From Georgenia soli (GTDB lineage Bacteria > Actinomycetota > Actinomycetes > Actinomycetales > Actinomycetaceae): 64,000 nucleotides of DNA. Under the pieces are notes generated by a model that did not search any database, was not told the origin of the DNA, and worked only from the letters and a program-made list of their open reading frames with translations. Shown piece after piece: positions 1 to 7,333 of this stretch (position 1 is the first letter of the stretch; each line of letters starts with the position of its first letter). The DNA lies in the NCBI RefSeq assembly GCF_002563695.1, contig NZ_PDJI01000004.1, forward strand, positions 930,001 through 994,000. Direction: 5' to 3'. A program made the translations under genes and the position numbers.

Positions 1-1036
1 CTTCCAGCACTTCGCGCTGCTCCCCCACCGCAGCGTGCTCGACAACGCCGCCTACCCGCTCGAGATCCAGGGTGTGGCGCGCGAGGAACGTCGTGCCCGC
101 GCCGCCGAGGCACTGACCATGACCGGGCTCGCGGGCTGGGAGGACCACCTGCCGTCCCAGCTCTCCGGCGGCATGCGGCAGCGCGTCGGCCTGGCCCGCG
201 CGCTCGCCGCGGACACCGACGTCCTGCTGATGGACGAGGCGTTCTCCGCGCTGGACCCGCTGATCCGCCGGGAGATGCAGGACCAGCTCGTCGAGCTGCA
301 GGCGAACCTCGGCAAGACGATCGTCTTCATCACGCACGACCTCAACGAGGCGATGCACCTCGGCGACCGGATCGCCGTGATGCGCGACGGGCGGATCGTG
401 CAGGTCGACACCGCCGAGAAGATCCTCTCCGAGCCCGCCGACGACTACGTCGCCAGGTTCGTCGCCGACGTCGACCGGTCCCGCGTGCTCACCGCCGGCT
501 CGTTCATGAGCCGTCCTGTCGTCACGGTGCCGCGCAACGCCGGCCCCGCGGTCGCGCTGCGGGAGATGCGTGCCGCCCAGGTCTCCGCGGCGTACGTCGT
601 CGACAGGCGGCGGGTGCTGCACGGGTCCGTCCACGACGACGAGCTCGTCGCCGCCCAGCGCCAGGGCACCGACACCCTGGACGGCCTGGTCCACCCCGAC
701 CACTCCGCCGTCGGCCCCGACACCCCGCTGTCGGAGATGTTCGCCCCCGCGGCCGAGTCGCGCCTGCCGCTCGCCGTGGTCGACGACGGCGGTCGCCTGC
801 TCGGCGTCGTCCCGCGCGTCGCGCTGCTCGAGGCGATGGCTCCCAGCACACCGAGCCCCGCCTCCCCGGCGAGCCCCGACCCCGCGGAGGGCGCCGACGC
901 CGGCACCGACGGCTCCGCCGACGAGGCCGCGTCTCAGGCCGGCGGGGACCACCCGGTGGCCCACGGCGCCTCGGCCGTGCCCACGGAGGGCCGCACCGAC
1001 GACGTCCGGGTCTCGACGGAAGGAGGGCTGCGATGA
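1..1036 (+). CDS. Glycine betaine/proline ABC transporter ATP-binding subunit with C-terminal CBS domains (5' truncated by window)
   Basis: The reading frame is open from base 2 with a Q-loop-like [15 protein letters not shown], so the Walker A region lies upstream of the window. Visible ABC motifs are the signature [15 protein letters not shown], Walker [14 protein letters not shown] and the H-loop [10 protein letters not shown]. They are followed by a CBS-like region ([15 protein letters not shown] to [10 protein letters not shown]) and a low-complexity Pro/Ala/Ser tail. This order is typical of the ProV/OpuAA family, which powers uptake of compatible solutes; the CBS pair senses ionic strength in OpuA-type systems. 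The stop overlaps the next start (ATGA), so translation is probably coupled. The GTG at base 35 is internal, not the true start. Confidence 0.93.
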   Translation, partial: FQHFALLPHRSVLDNAAYPLEIQGVAREERRARAAEALTMTGLAGWEDHLPSQLSGGMRQRVGLARALAADTDVLLMDEAFSALDPLIRREMQDQLVELQANLGKTIVFITHDLNEAMHLGDRIAVMRDGRIVQVDTAEKILSEPADDYVARFVADVDRSRVLTAGSFMSRPVVTVPRNAGPAVALREMRAAQVSAAYVVDRRRVLHGSVHDDELVAAQRQGTDTLDGLVHPDHSAVGPDTPLSEMFAPAAESRLPLAVVDDGGRLLGVVPRVALLEAMAPSTPSPASPASPDPAEGADAGTDGSADEAASQAGGDHPVAHGASAVPTEGRTDDVRVSTEGGLR

Positions 1037-1905
1037 ACGACCCGCTCTTCCGCATCCCGCTCGGCGCCTGGATCGACACCTTCGTCGACTGGCTCACCGA
1101 CACCTTCGACGCGCTGTTCGACGGCATCGGCAGCGCCCTGAGCGCGGTCTTCGACCTGCTGGCCACCGCCGTCGGCGCGCCCCCGTTCTGGATCGTCGCG
1201 CTGGTGCTCGCCGGCCTCGCCCTCGCGGCGAAGGGCTGGCGGCTCGCCGTCGCGTCCCTCCTCGGCCTGGCGGTCATCTACGGCGTGGACCAGTGGGACG
1301 CCGCGATGTCCACCCTCGCCCTCGTCATCGTCGCCAGCGTCTTCGCGATCGTCATCGGGGTCCCGCTCGGGATCTGGGCGGCCCGGAACGCCACCGTGTC
1401 CACGTCGCTGCGGCCGGTCCTCGACTTCATGCAGACGATGCCCGCGTTCGTGTACCTGCTCCCCGCCGTCATCCTGTTCCGGGTGGGCGTGGTGCCGGGC
1501 ATCGTCGCCACGATCATCTTCTCCATGGCACCCGGGGTGCGGTTCACCGAGCTGGGCATCCGGCAGGTGGACAAGGAGGTCGTCGAGGCGGGGCACGCGT
1601 TCGGCGCCACCCCCGGACGGATCCTGCGCCAGATCCAGCTGCCGCTGGCGATGCCCACGATCATGGCGGGGATCAACCAGGTCATCATGCTCGCGCTCTC
1701 CATGGTGGTCATCTCCGGCATGGTCGGCGCGCCGGGGCTGGGGCAGCCCGTGGTGCAGGCGTTGCAGAGCGTGAACATCGGCCTGGGCGTCGAGGCGGGG
1801 CTCGCCGTCGTCATCCTCGCGATGTACCTCGACCGGGTCACCGCCGCGCTCGGCGACCGCTCCCCCGTCTCCCGCGCGCTGAAGCTGCGGGCCGCCGACG
1901 CCTGA
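1033..1905 (+). CDS. Glycine betaine/proline ABC transporter permease
   Basis: A 290-aa integral membrane protein with a hydrophobic N-terminal half and the binding-protein-dependent permease core. The EAA-type loop reads EAGHAFGATPGRILRQIQLP, followed by LAMPTIMAGINQVIMLALSM. The run GVPLGIWAARNATVSTSLRPVLDFMQTMPAFVYLLP is characteristic of ProW/OpuAB. Its ATG overlaps the stop of the ATPase gene by four bases. The protein would form the membrane channel for betaine, proline or carnitine, paired with the upstream ATPase and downstream lipoprotein. Substrate choice between betaine and related osmolytes cannot be read from the sequence. Confidence 0.93.
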   Translation: MNDPLFRIPLGAWIDTFVDWLTDTFDALFDGIGSALSAVFDLLATAVGAPPFWIVALVLAGLALAAKGWRLAVASLLGLAVIYGVDQWDAAMSTLALVIVASVFAIVIGVPLGIWAARNATVSTSLRPVLDFMQTMPAFVYLLPAVILFRVGVVPGIVATIIFSMAPGVRFTELGIRQVDKEVVEAGHAFGATPGRILRQIQLPLAMPTIMAGINQVIMLALSMVVISGMVGAPGLGQPVVQALQSVNIGLGVEAGLAVVILAMYLDRVTAALGDRSPVSRALKLRAADA

Positions 1906-1918
1906 CCTGCCCGACCAC

Positions 1919-1939
1919 GGGCCCGCCGGGGGCGGGCCC
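1919..1939 (+). other. Intercistronic GC hairpin between permease and binding protein
   Basis: A perfect 9-bp stem (gggcccgcc / ggcgggccc) with a ggg loop lies in the 97-base gap between permease and binding-protein genes. There is no T-tract. It could stabilise the 3' end of the permease message or set the relative level of the binding protein; this is inference. Confidence 0.45.
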
Positions 1940-2002
1940 GGCACGAACCTGCCGAACCGGCCAACAACCAGAGCGCGCCTGCGCTCACGGAAGGAAAACG
2001 GA

Positions 2003-2917
2003 ATGCAGAATCTGAAGCGTCGCGGGGCCGTCCTCGCGACCACCACGGCCCTCGCGCTGACGCTCGCCGCGTGCGGCTCCGCCGACGGCGAGACCACCGA
2101 CGGCGGCACGGCCGGCGGCTCCGGCGACGCCGGGCCGATCAACATCGGCATCCACTCCGGGTGGGACGAGGGCATCGCGGTCTCGTACCTGTGGGAGCAC
2201 ATCCTCACCGAGGCCGGGTACGAGGTGAACATGGAGACCGCCGACGCCGGCGTCGTCTTCACCGCCCTCGCCGAGGGCGACTACCACCTCAACTTCGACA
2301 CCTGGCTGCCGCTGACGCACGCCTCGTACATGGAGAAGTACGGCGACGACCTCGAGGACCTCGGCACCTGGAACGAGGAGGCCGCCCTCACCATCGCGGT
2401 GAACGAGGACGCGCCCGTCGACTCGCTCGAGGAGCTGGCCGAGAACGCCGACCTCTTCGGCAACCGCCTGGTGGGCATCGAGTCGGGCGCCGGCCTGACG
2501 AAGACCACCCAGGAGGCGGTCATCCCGACGTACGGCCTGGAGGGCATGGACTACCTCATCTCCTCCACGCCGGCCATGCTCGCCGAGCTGGACGCCGCGA
2601 CGTCGGCCGGCGAGAACATCGCCGTGACGCTGTGGCGCCCGCACTGGGCCTACGACGAGTACCCCATCAAGGACCTCGAGGACCCCGAGGGCAGCCTCGG
2701 TGACGCGGAGTCCATCCACACCTACGCCCACAAGGACTTCTCCGGCGCCTACCCCGAGGTCGCCGAGATGATCAAGGGCTTCGCGATGTCCAGCGACGAC
2801 CTGCACTCGCTGGAGAACCTCATGTTCAACCAGGACGGCGGCGACGACCCGGCCGCGTCGGTCGACGCCTGGCTCGAGGAGAACCCCGACTTCCTGAGCG
2901 GCATCGGCATCGAGTGA
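2003..2917 (+). CDS. Glycine betaine ABC transporter substrate-binding lipoprotein
   Basis: A 304-aa secreted lipoprotein: basic N-terminus, hydrophobic stretch, then lipobox LAAC with the lipidated Cys near residue 24, and a Gly/Ser/Asp-rich linker. The mature part matches the OpuAC/ProX family: a Trp-bearing start (HSGWDEGIAVSYLWEHIL), the segment NFDTWLPLTHASYMEKYG and a late Trp-rich segment VTLWRPHWAYDEYP. Several Trp residues of this kind form the cage for quaternary ammonium ligands in the family. The start ATG has an AAGGA ribosome site 8-9 bases upstream. It is third in the osmolyte uptake operon and delivers ligand to the permease. Confidence 0.93.
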   Translation: MQNLKRRGAVLATTTALALTLAACGSADGETTDGGTAGGSGDAGPINIGIHSGWDEGIAVSYLWEHILTEAGYEVNMETADAGVVFTALAEGDYHLNFDTWLPLTHASYMEKYGDDLEDLGTWNEEAALTIAVNEDAPVDSLEELAENADLFGNRLVGIESGAGLTKTTQEAVIPTYGLEGMDYLISSTPAMLAELDAATSAGENIAVTLWRPHWAYDEYPIKDLEDPEGSLGDAESIHTYAHKDFSGAYPEVAEMIKGFAMSSDDLHSLENLMFNQDGGDDPAASVDAWLEENPDFLSGIGIE

Positions 2918-2958
2918 GACCGGCGGTCGGCTCGACGAGCTGACGGGCGGCCGGCCCG

Positions 2959-3006
2959 AGGCCGGGTGGTCCGTACATCACGTACGGACCACCCGGCCTG
3001 ACTTTT
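2959..3006 (+). terminator. Strong bidirectional terminator hairpin
   Basis: A perfect 18-bp stem (2959-2976 with 2982-2999) around a 5-base loop, followed on the + strand by acttttctcc. It lies between the convergent betaine operon and the CDF gene and can serve both. Confidence 0.85.
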
Positions 3007-3038
3007 CTCCGCGGTCTCGCCCCGGCCGCTTGCGTCGG

Positions 3039-4016
3039 CTACTGGTGCGCGCCCTCCGTGCCGGCGACGTCGTCGCCCGCGGGGACCGTCCGGGCCTCGT
3101 GGCGCGCGACCTCGTACAGGTCAGGCTCGAGATAGATCTGGGTCCGGAGCGGCACCGCCGCACGGATGCGCTGCTCGGCCGCGTCGATGGCGTCGGCCAC
3201 CTGGCCGGCGGTGCTGCCCGCCGAGACGCCGATCTTGGCCGCCACGAGGACCTCGTCCGGCCCCAGGTGCATGGTGCGCATGTGGATGACCCGCTCCACG
3301 CCGGCGCCGGGGATCGCGCGCTCGATCGCGTCGTGGTGCTGCGGCATCGCCGACTCGCCGATGAGCATCGACGTCACCTCGCGGGCGAGGAAGATCGCGA
3401 TGATCACGAGGAGCACGCCGATGGCGGCGGAGCCGACGGCGTCCCAGCGCCCGTCACCGGTGGCGAGGGTCATGCCGACGCCGAACAGACCGAAGACCAG
3501 ACCGAGCAGAGCGCCGGTGTCCTCGAGCACGATGGTGGGGATCTCGGGAGAGCGGGACGCCTTGATGTACTGCATCAGCGACATCTTGCCCCGGGCGTGC
3601 TCAGCCTCCTTCAGCGCCGTGCGCAGCGCGAAGCCCTCCATCGCCATCGCGGCGAGGAGCACCGCCACCGGGACCCACTGCCACGAGTCGATGGGGTGCG
3701 GGTCGCTGAACTTGTGCCAGGCCTCGTAGAGCGCGAACAGGCCACCGAGGGTGAACAGGACGATGGAGACGACGAACGCCGCGACGTACCGCACCCGCCC
3801 GTAGCCGAACTGGTGGATCTCGGAGGCTTTCCGCTTCGAGCGCTTGCCCGCGATCAGCAGGAGGAACTGGTTGGAGGAGTCCGCGACCGAGTGGACCGAC
3901 TCCGCCAGCATGGAGCTGGACCCCGTGAGCAGGTAGCCGATGAACTTCGCGACCGCGATCCCGATGTTCGCGGCCAGCGCGGTGATGACCGCCTTGGTGC
4001 CCCCACCCGATGCCAT
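3039..4016 (-). CDS. Cation diffusion facilitator (CDF) family divalent metal transporter
   Basis: A 325-aa membrane protein with the CDF layout: N-terminal TM helices containing SMLAESVHSVADSSNQ (the His/Asp metal-site motif of TM2), a His-bearing loop HQFGYGRVRY, further TM helices, the TM5 motif LEDTGALLG, and a C-terminal cytoplasmic domain of about 90 aa (AIPGAGVERVIHMRTMHLGP). The family exports Zn, Fe, Co, Mn or Cd against proton; the exact metal is not resolved here. It is encoded convergently to the betaine operon and downstream of the Trm112-like gene, separated from it by about 215 bases that contain a tandem 27-bp hairpin repeat. Confidence 0.93.
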   Translation of the reverse strand: MASGGGTKAVITALAANIGIAVAKFIGYLLTGSSSMLAESVHSVADSSNQFLLLIAGKRSKRKASEIHQFGYGRVRYVAAFVVSIVLFTLGGLFALYEAWHKFSDPHPIDSWQWVPVAVLLAAMAMEGFALRTALKEAEHARGKMSLMQYIKASRSPEIPTIVLEDTGALLGLVFGLFGVGMTLATGDGRWDAVGSAAIGVLLVIIAIFLAREVTSMLIGESAMPQHHDAIERAIPGAGVERVIHMRTMHLGPDEVLVAAKIGVSAGSTAGQVADAIDAAEQRIRAAVPLRTQIYLEPDLYEVARHEARTVPAGDDVAGTEGAHQ

Positions 4017-4141
4017 GACTTCATCCCTCCCGACGGCGCCGGCTCGTCCGGCGGGGAAACACTAGGCCATGCCCCGCGGGCCCGCCTCGCGGGAGGACCG
4101 CTGCCGGACAGGCAGGCGTGCCGCCGCGCCGTCAGGCGTCC

Positions 4142-4195
4142 GGGCGACGGGCTCCCAGCTCAGGAGCCGGGCGACGGGCTCCCAGCTCAGGAGCC
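4142..4195. repeat. Two tandem 27-bp repeats, each a small hairpin
   Basis: Two back-to-back 27-bp copies (4142-4168 and 4169-4195). Each contains ggctcc-cagctca-ggagcc, a 6-bp stem with a 7-base loop. They lie between the Trm112-like stop and the CDF start, both on the minus strand, so they may act as paired transcription stops or mRNA-end stabilisers. There is no T-tract. Confidence 0.6.
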
Positions 4196-4231
4196 GGCGT
4201 CCGGGCGACCGGTTCGACGCCCGAGCGGGAG

Positions 4232-4459
4232 TCAGGCGTCCAGGCGCCGGGCCTCCGACTCGAGGAGGATCGGCACGCCGTCACGCACGGGATAGGCGAG
4301 CTTGTTGACCTCGCTCGTCGAGACGAGCTCCGGCTGACCGTCGGGCCCCGTCCCGTCCACGAGGTCGGCGCCGGTGACGGGGCAGCGCAGCACGTGCCGG
4401 ACCCAGGGGTCGATCCCCACGATCTGGGCGGATCGCGGCGGCTGCGGGTGCTGGCTCAT
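4232..4459 (-). CDS. Trm112-like small protein
   Basis: A 75-aa protein with the Trm112p/UPF0434 pattern: a single N-terminal Cys motif (HVLRCPVTGADLV), a central variable stretch (NKLAYPVRDGVPILL) and a short acidic/basic tail. In eukaryotes and archaea Trm112 is an activator subunit of methyltransferases; the bacterial short forms have no settled role. In many Actinobacteria this small gene sits beside a phosphomannomutase (manB) gene and DUF3499. Here DUF3499 follows directly upstream (52-base gap) and no manB is present between them. Confidence 0.82.
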   Translation of the reverse strand: MSQHPQPPRSAQIVGIDPWVRHVLRCPVTGADLVDGTGPDGQPELVSTSEVNKLAYPVRDGVPILLESEARRLDA

Positions 4460-4511
4460 GAAAGTGCTCCTCGGTAGGTCTGCCGACTCGTCGGTCGGCA
4501 GATCGGGCGGT

Positions 4512-4925
4512 TCAGTCGGCGTCGCCCTGCAGGACCCGGAGATGACCTCGCCGGGTGATCTCGCCGTCGGCGGCGGGCTCGGGAAGCCGGTGCGTGACGG
4601 GAGCGGGCACGGCGGAACCCGGACGCTGGGCGGGCACGGCGGTCCGCGGCGTCGCCCGCGACGCCTCGCGGACCGCGTTGGCGAGCGCGACGAGGTCGTC
4701 GTCGGACGGGGCGGCCGGGACGAACTCCGTCGCCAGGCGGACCACGTCCCAGCCGCGGGGCACGGTGAGGCGCTCCGCGTGGACGTCGCACAGGTCGTAG
4801 GCGTGCGGCTCGGCGCTGGAGGACAGCGGCCCGAGCACGGCGGTGGAGTCCGCGTACACGTACGTGAGCGTGGCGACGGCTGCGCGGTCGCAGGCGGACC
4901 TGGTGCACTGACGGACGGCTCTCAC
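4512..4925 (-). CDS. DUF3499 family protein
   Basis: A 137-aa protein with an N-terminal Cys cluster (C7, C12, then C46 and H49 in DLCDVH), compatible with a small metal-binding knuckle, and the family segment AVATLTYVYADSTAVLGPLS. The function is unknown; the family is conserved in Actinobacteria next to whiB2 and a zincin-like gene (Rv3258c region in mycobacteria). The longer upstream frame is not family-like, and GTG 4925 is the only suitable start before the first Cys. A TAGCGT box lies 8 bases before this GTG, so the message is probably leaderless. Confidence 0.88.
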   Translation of the reverse strand: MRAVRQCTRSACDRAAVATLTYVYADSTAVLGPLSSSAEPHAYDLCDVHAERLTVPRGWDVVRLATEFVPAAPSDDDLVALANAVREASRATPRTAVPAQRPGSAVPAPVTHRLPEPAADGEITRRGHLRVLQGDAD

Positions 4926-4933
4926 GCCGACTG

Positions 4934-4939
4934 ACGCTA
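4934..4939 (-). promoter_or_regulatory. Putative -10 box of leaderless DUF3499 transcript
   Basis: TAGCGT on the minus strand, 8 bases before GTG 4925. No convincing -35 is seen. It shares the 73-base divergent gap with the zincin-like gene. Confidence 0.45.
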
Positions 4940-4984
4940 CCCCCTCCCGCCGACACGGCGGCGCTTCCACGCCGTGGTCCCCGT

Positions 4985-4990
4985 TACCCT
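4985..4990 (+). promoter_or_regulatory. Putative -10 box of leaderless zincin-like gene
   Basis: TACCCT ends 7 bases before ATG 4998 and no ribosome site is visible. This TAnnnT-N6-8-start spacing recurs at about ten genes in the window. Confidence 0.5.
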
Positions 4991-4997
4991 CGAAGCC

Positions 4998-5459
4998 ATG
5001 AGCGAGTCCGAGCTGCCGGTCCCGGCGCTCCCCCGACGCAGGGGGGCCCGGCGCCGGGACCGTCGGGGGCGTGGCCTTCGCGGCCCGCTCGTCCCGCCGA
5101 CGCTGCCCGCCTGGCGCACCCGCGCCGACAAGTTCGACGACACGGTCCTGCGCTGCGTGCGGCGCCTCGAGAAGCGCTGGCCGAAGGAGCTCGCCGGCGT
5201 GGAGTTCGCCGTCGAGGAGGTGCCGCCGTCGGACCCGGCGCCCTGGGAGCACCGCACCGTGGCGCTGGGGCGCTACTTCCCCGCCGACCCGCCCGCCGGA
5301 CTGACGCACCGCATCGTCGTCTACCGCCGCCCGGTGCTCGCGCGGGTCGAGGACGCGGAGGAGACCGAGATGCTGGTGCGCATCGTCCTGGTCGAGCAGG
5401 TCGCCGGGATGCTCGGGCGCTCGCCCGAGGACATCGACCCGGAGTACCTGGGTGACTGA
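4998..5459 (+). CDS. Metallopeptidase (zincin)-like family protein with degenerate active site
   Basis: A 153-aa protein. A basic, Arg-rich N-terminus (residues 13-30) precedes the zincin-like fold region. In relatives with an intact site the helix reads HExxHH; here the matching stretch, residues 127-140, is VRIVLVEQVAGMLG, with both zinc-binding His positions replaced. The protein is therefore probably not a zinc peptidase, although its C-terminal SPEDIDPEYLGD end is family-like. It is divergent from DUF3499, the same pairing as Rv3258c/Rv3259 in mycobacteria. ATG 4998 was chosen over GTG 4974 because a TACCCT box sits 7 bases before it. Confidence 0.8.
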   Translation: MSESELPVPALPRRRGARRRDRRGRGLRGPLVPPTLPAWRTRADKFDDTVLRCVRRLEKRWPKELAGVEFAVEEVPPSDPAPWEHRTVALGRYFPADPPAGLTHRIVVYRRPVLARVEDAEETEMLVRIVLVEQVAGMLGRSPEDIDPEYLGD

Positions 5460-5518
5460 GGTCCCGCGGCGCCCGTCGACCCGCAGCGCTGGGCGACTCA
5501 CGTCGCGCGCAGCGAGCG

Positions 5519-7333
5519 TCAGCGCACGTCGACGCGCACCGACCGCGCGGTGTGCGGGTCGGGCGAGAGCGGGAGCACGCTGACCAGCTCGCCGTCGGCG
5601 GCCTTCGCGGTGAGCACGGTCGCGGCCAGGAGCCCGGCCGGGGCCTCGGTGCTCGCCTGGACGGCGACGGCGCCCGCGGCCAGCTTCGCCGCGTCAGAGG
5701 TGACGGTGCTGCGGCCGGGCACGGTGACGGTGACCGGCTCCCCGAGCGCTCCGCCGTCGCCGACGGGGACGAGCTCGGCCGCGGCGTCCTCCTCGCCCGG
5801 GTTGGTCAGGGTGAGGGTGGCGGTGTCGACGAGCTCCCCGAGGCCCGGGGTGACCAGCACCCCGGAGGTGGCCGGCGCGGCCGACGGCGTCCACGCCCGC
5901 TCGACCGGCGCCACGTCGGGGTCGATCTCGCCCGGTTCGCCGACCCGGGCCAGCACCACCGCACCGGTGACCGGCCGGTCCGCGGTGATCTCGACGGCGT
6001 ACGCACCCGGTTCGACGCCCGCGAGCGTGAGGTCGAGGACGGCTCCGGGATCGAGCACGACGTCCTCGGCGCCGGGCACGTCGACCTCGCCGTCGGGCCC
6101 CAGGAGCCTCACGGTGGCCGTGGCCGTCTCCTCACCGGGGTTGACGAGCCGGACGGCGGAGGAGGCCGGGTCGTCCATGCTGGACTCCGCGAGCACGACC
6201 CCCGGCACGGTGACCGTCAGCGCGGGCGGGGCGGCGGGGGTGACGACGTCGACGCCCGCCGGGACGAGCCCGTCGAGCTGGGTGTCCTGGACGCGCGCGG
6301 CCACCTGCCCGCCGCTGGCGTCCACCCGCAGGGCGAGGGCCGGGTCACCGGTGGCGACGCCCTCGAGCAGCACCGCGGTCTCGCTGCGCGGCGCGACGAC
6401 GATCTCCGCCAGCCGCGCCGCGTCGGCCACACCGATGGTGGTCCACATGGTCGCGGTGACGGTGGCCGGGGTGTCGCCGGTGTTGGTGAGCACGAGCTGG
6501 GCGCTCTGGCCCAGGTCCGTCCCGCCGCCGACCAGCCACGAGGTGCTCTGCGGAGCCAGGCAGGGAGCGGCGGCGAGCCCGCGCAGGTCGCCGGCGTCGG
6601 TGCGGGTGAGCGTCGCCCCGGCGGGGAGGGCGGCGACGTCCCCGGCCGGTTCCGCCCGGAGGATGCCGGTGCTGTCGGGGACGACCTGGAGGGCGCGGAC
6701 CTGGCCGGTGCGGGCGAGGTCCTGGGCGTCGCCCTCGATCGGCGTGTAGGTGGCCTCCGCCGCTCCCCCGTTCTCGCGCGGCAGCGTGAGCAGCTGGGTG
6801 AGCGAGGACGGCGTGACGTCCGCCGCGTCGAGCTCGGGGTCGACGGACATGCCCTCACCGGTGGCGAGAGCGGGCGGCCCGGCGCACACCGTGGTGACCG
6901 GACCGGCGGGGACCTCCACGGCATCGGGGGCGACCCGTTCGGCGGTCCCGGCAGGCCAGGCCGCCGCCGCGACGACGGCGCCGCCGGCCGCGGCGAGCAG
7001 CGCGAGGCCGGAGACGGTCAGCCCGATGCCACGGGCCACCGAGCGCCCGCGGGACGGACGCGGTGCAGGTGACTCGGCGACGTCGGCCGTGCCGTCCCCG
7101 TCGGGGCGGCCGGGATCGTCGCTCGGCGCGGAGGCTGCGTCGCCCACCTCGGAGGCGGCGTCGTCCGGCTCGGCGCCGGTCTCGTCCGTCTTGTGGGCCG
7201 CGTCGTCCGTCGCTGGCCGCTCCCCCGGGGCGCGTGCCTCCTCCGGCGCGCGTGCCTCCTCCGGCGCGCGCGCTTCGTCCGCGTCCTGCGGGGTCTCGTC
7301 GGGGACGTCCTGCGGGGTCTTGTTCTCGCTCAT
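5519..7333 (-). CDS. DUF5719 family membrane-anchored extracellular protein
   Basis: A 604-aa protein with an N-terminal acidic, low-complexity cytoplasmic region of about 95 residues including a repeated hexapeptide EARAPE, one transmembrane segment (VARGIGLTVSGLALLAAAGG and following), and a large exported C-terminal part. That part is built of Val/Thr-rich beta segments with repeated NTGDTPATVTATMW- and NPGEETATATVRL-type units, suggesting Ig-like or beta-sandwich modules. The function is unknown. In Actinobacteria this family is encoded directly after the large GT2/membrane protein found beside whiB2. The ATG shares one base with the stop of that gene (TGATG), so translation is coupled and a joint envelope role is likely. 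Confidence 0.82.
   Translation of the reverse strand: MSENKTPQDVPDETPQDADEARAPEEARAPEEARAPGERPATDDAAHKTDETGAEPDDAASEVGDAASAPSDDPGRPDGDGTADVAESPAPRPSRGRSVARGIGLTVSGLALLAAAGGAVVAAAAWPAGTAERVAPDAVEVPAGPVTTVCAGPPALATGEGMSVDPELDAADVTPSSLTQLLTLPRENGGAAEATYTPIEGDAQDLARTGQVRALQVVPDSTGILRAEPAGDVAALPAGATLTRTDAGDLRGLAAAPCLAPQSTSWLVGGGTDLGQSAQLVLTNTGDTPATVTATMWTTIGVADAARLAEIVVAPRSETAVLLEGVATGDPALALRVDASGGQVAARVQDTQLDGLVPAGVDVVTPAAPPALTVTVPGVVLAESSMDDPASSAVRLVNPGEETATATVRLLGPDGEVDVPGAEDVVLDPGAVLDLTLAGVEPGAYAVEITADRPVTGAVVLARVGEPGEIDPDVAPVERAWTPSAAPATSGVLVTPGLGELVDTATLTLTNPGEEDAAAELVPVGDGGALGEPVTVTVPGRSTVTSDAAKLAAGAVAVQASTEAPAGLLAATVLTAKAADGELVSVLPLSPDPHTARSVRVDVR

Noticed and set aside
934..2262. 442-codon minus-strand frame over the betaine operon
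   Set aside because: Shadow of the permease and lipoprotein genes, with a His/Asp/Gly-rich low-complexity product.
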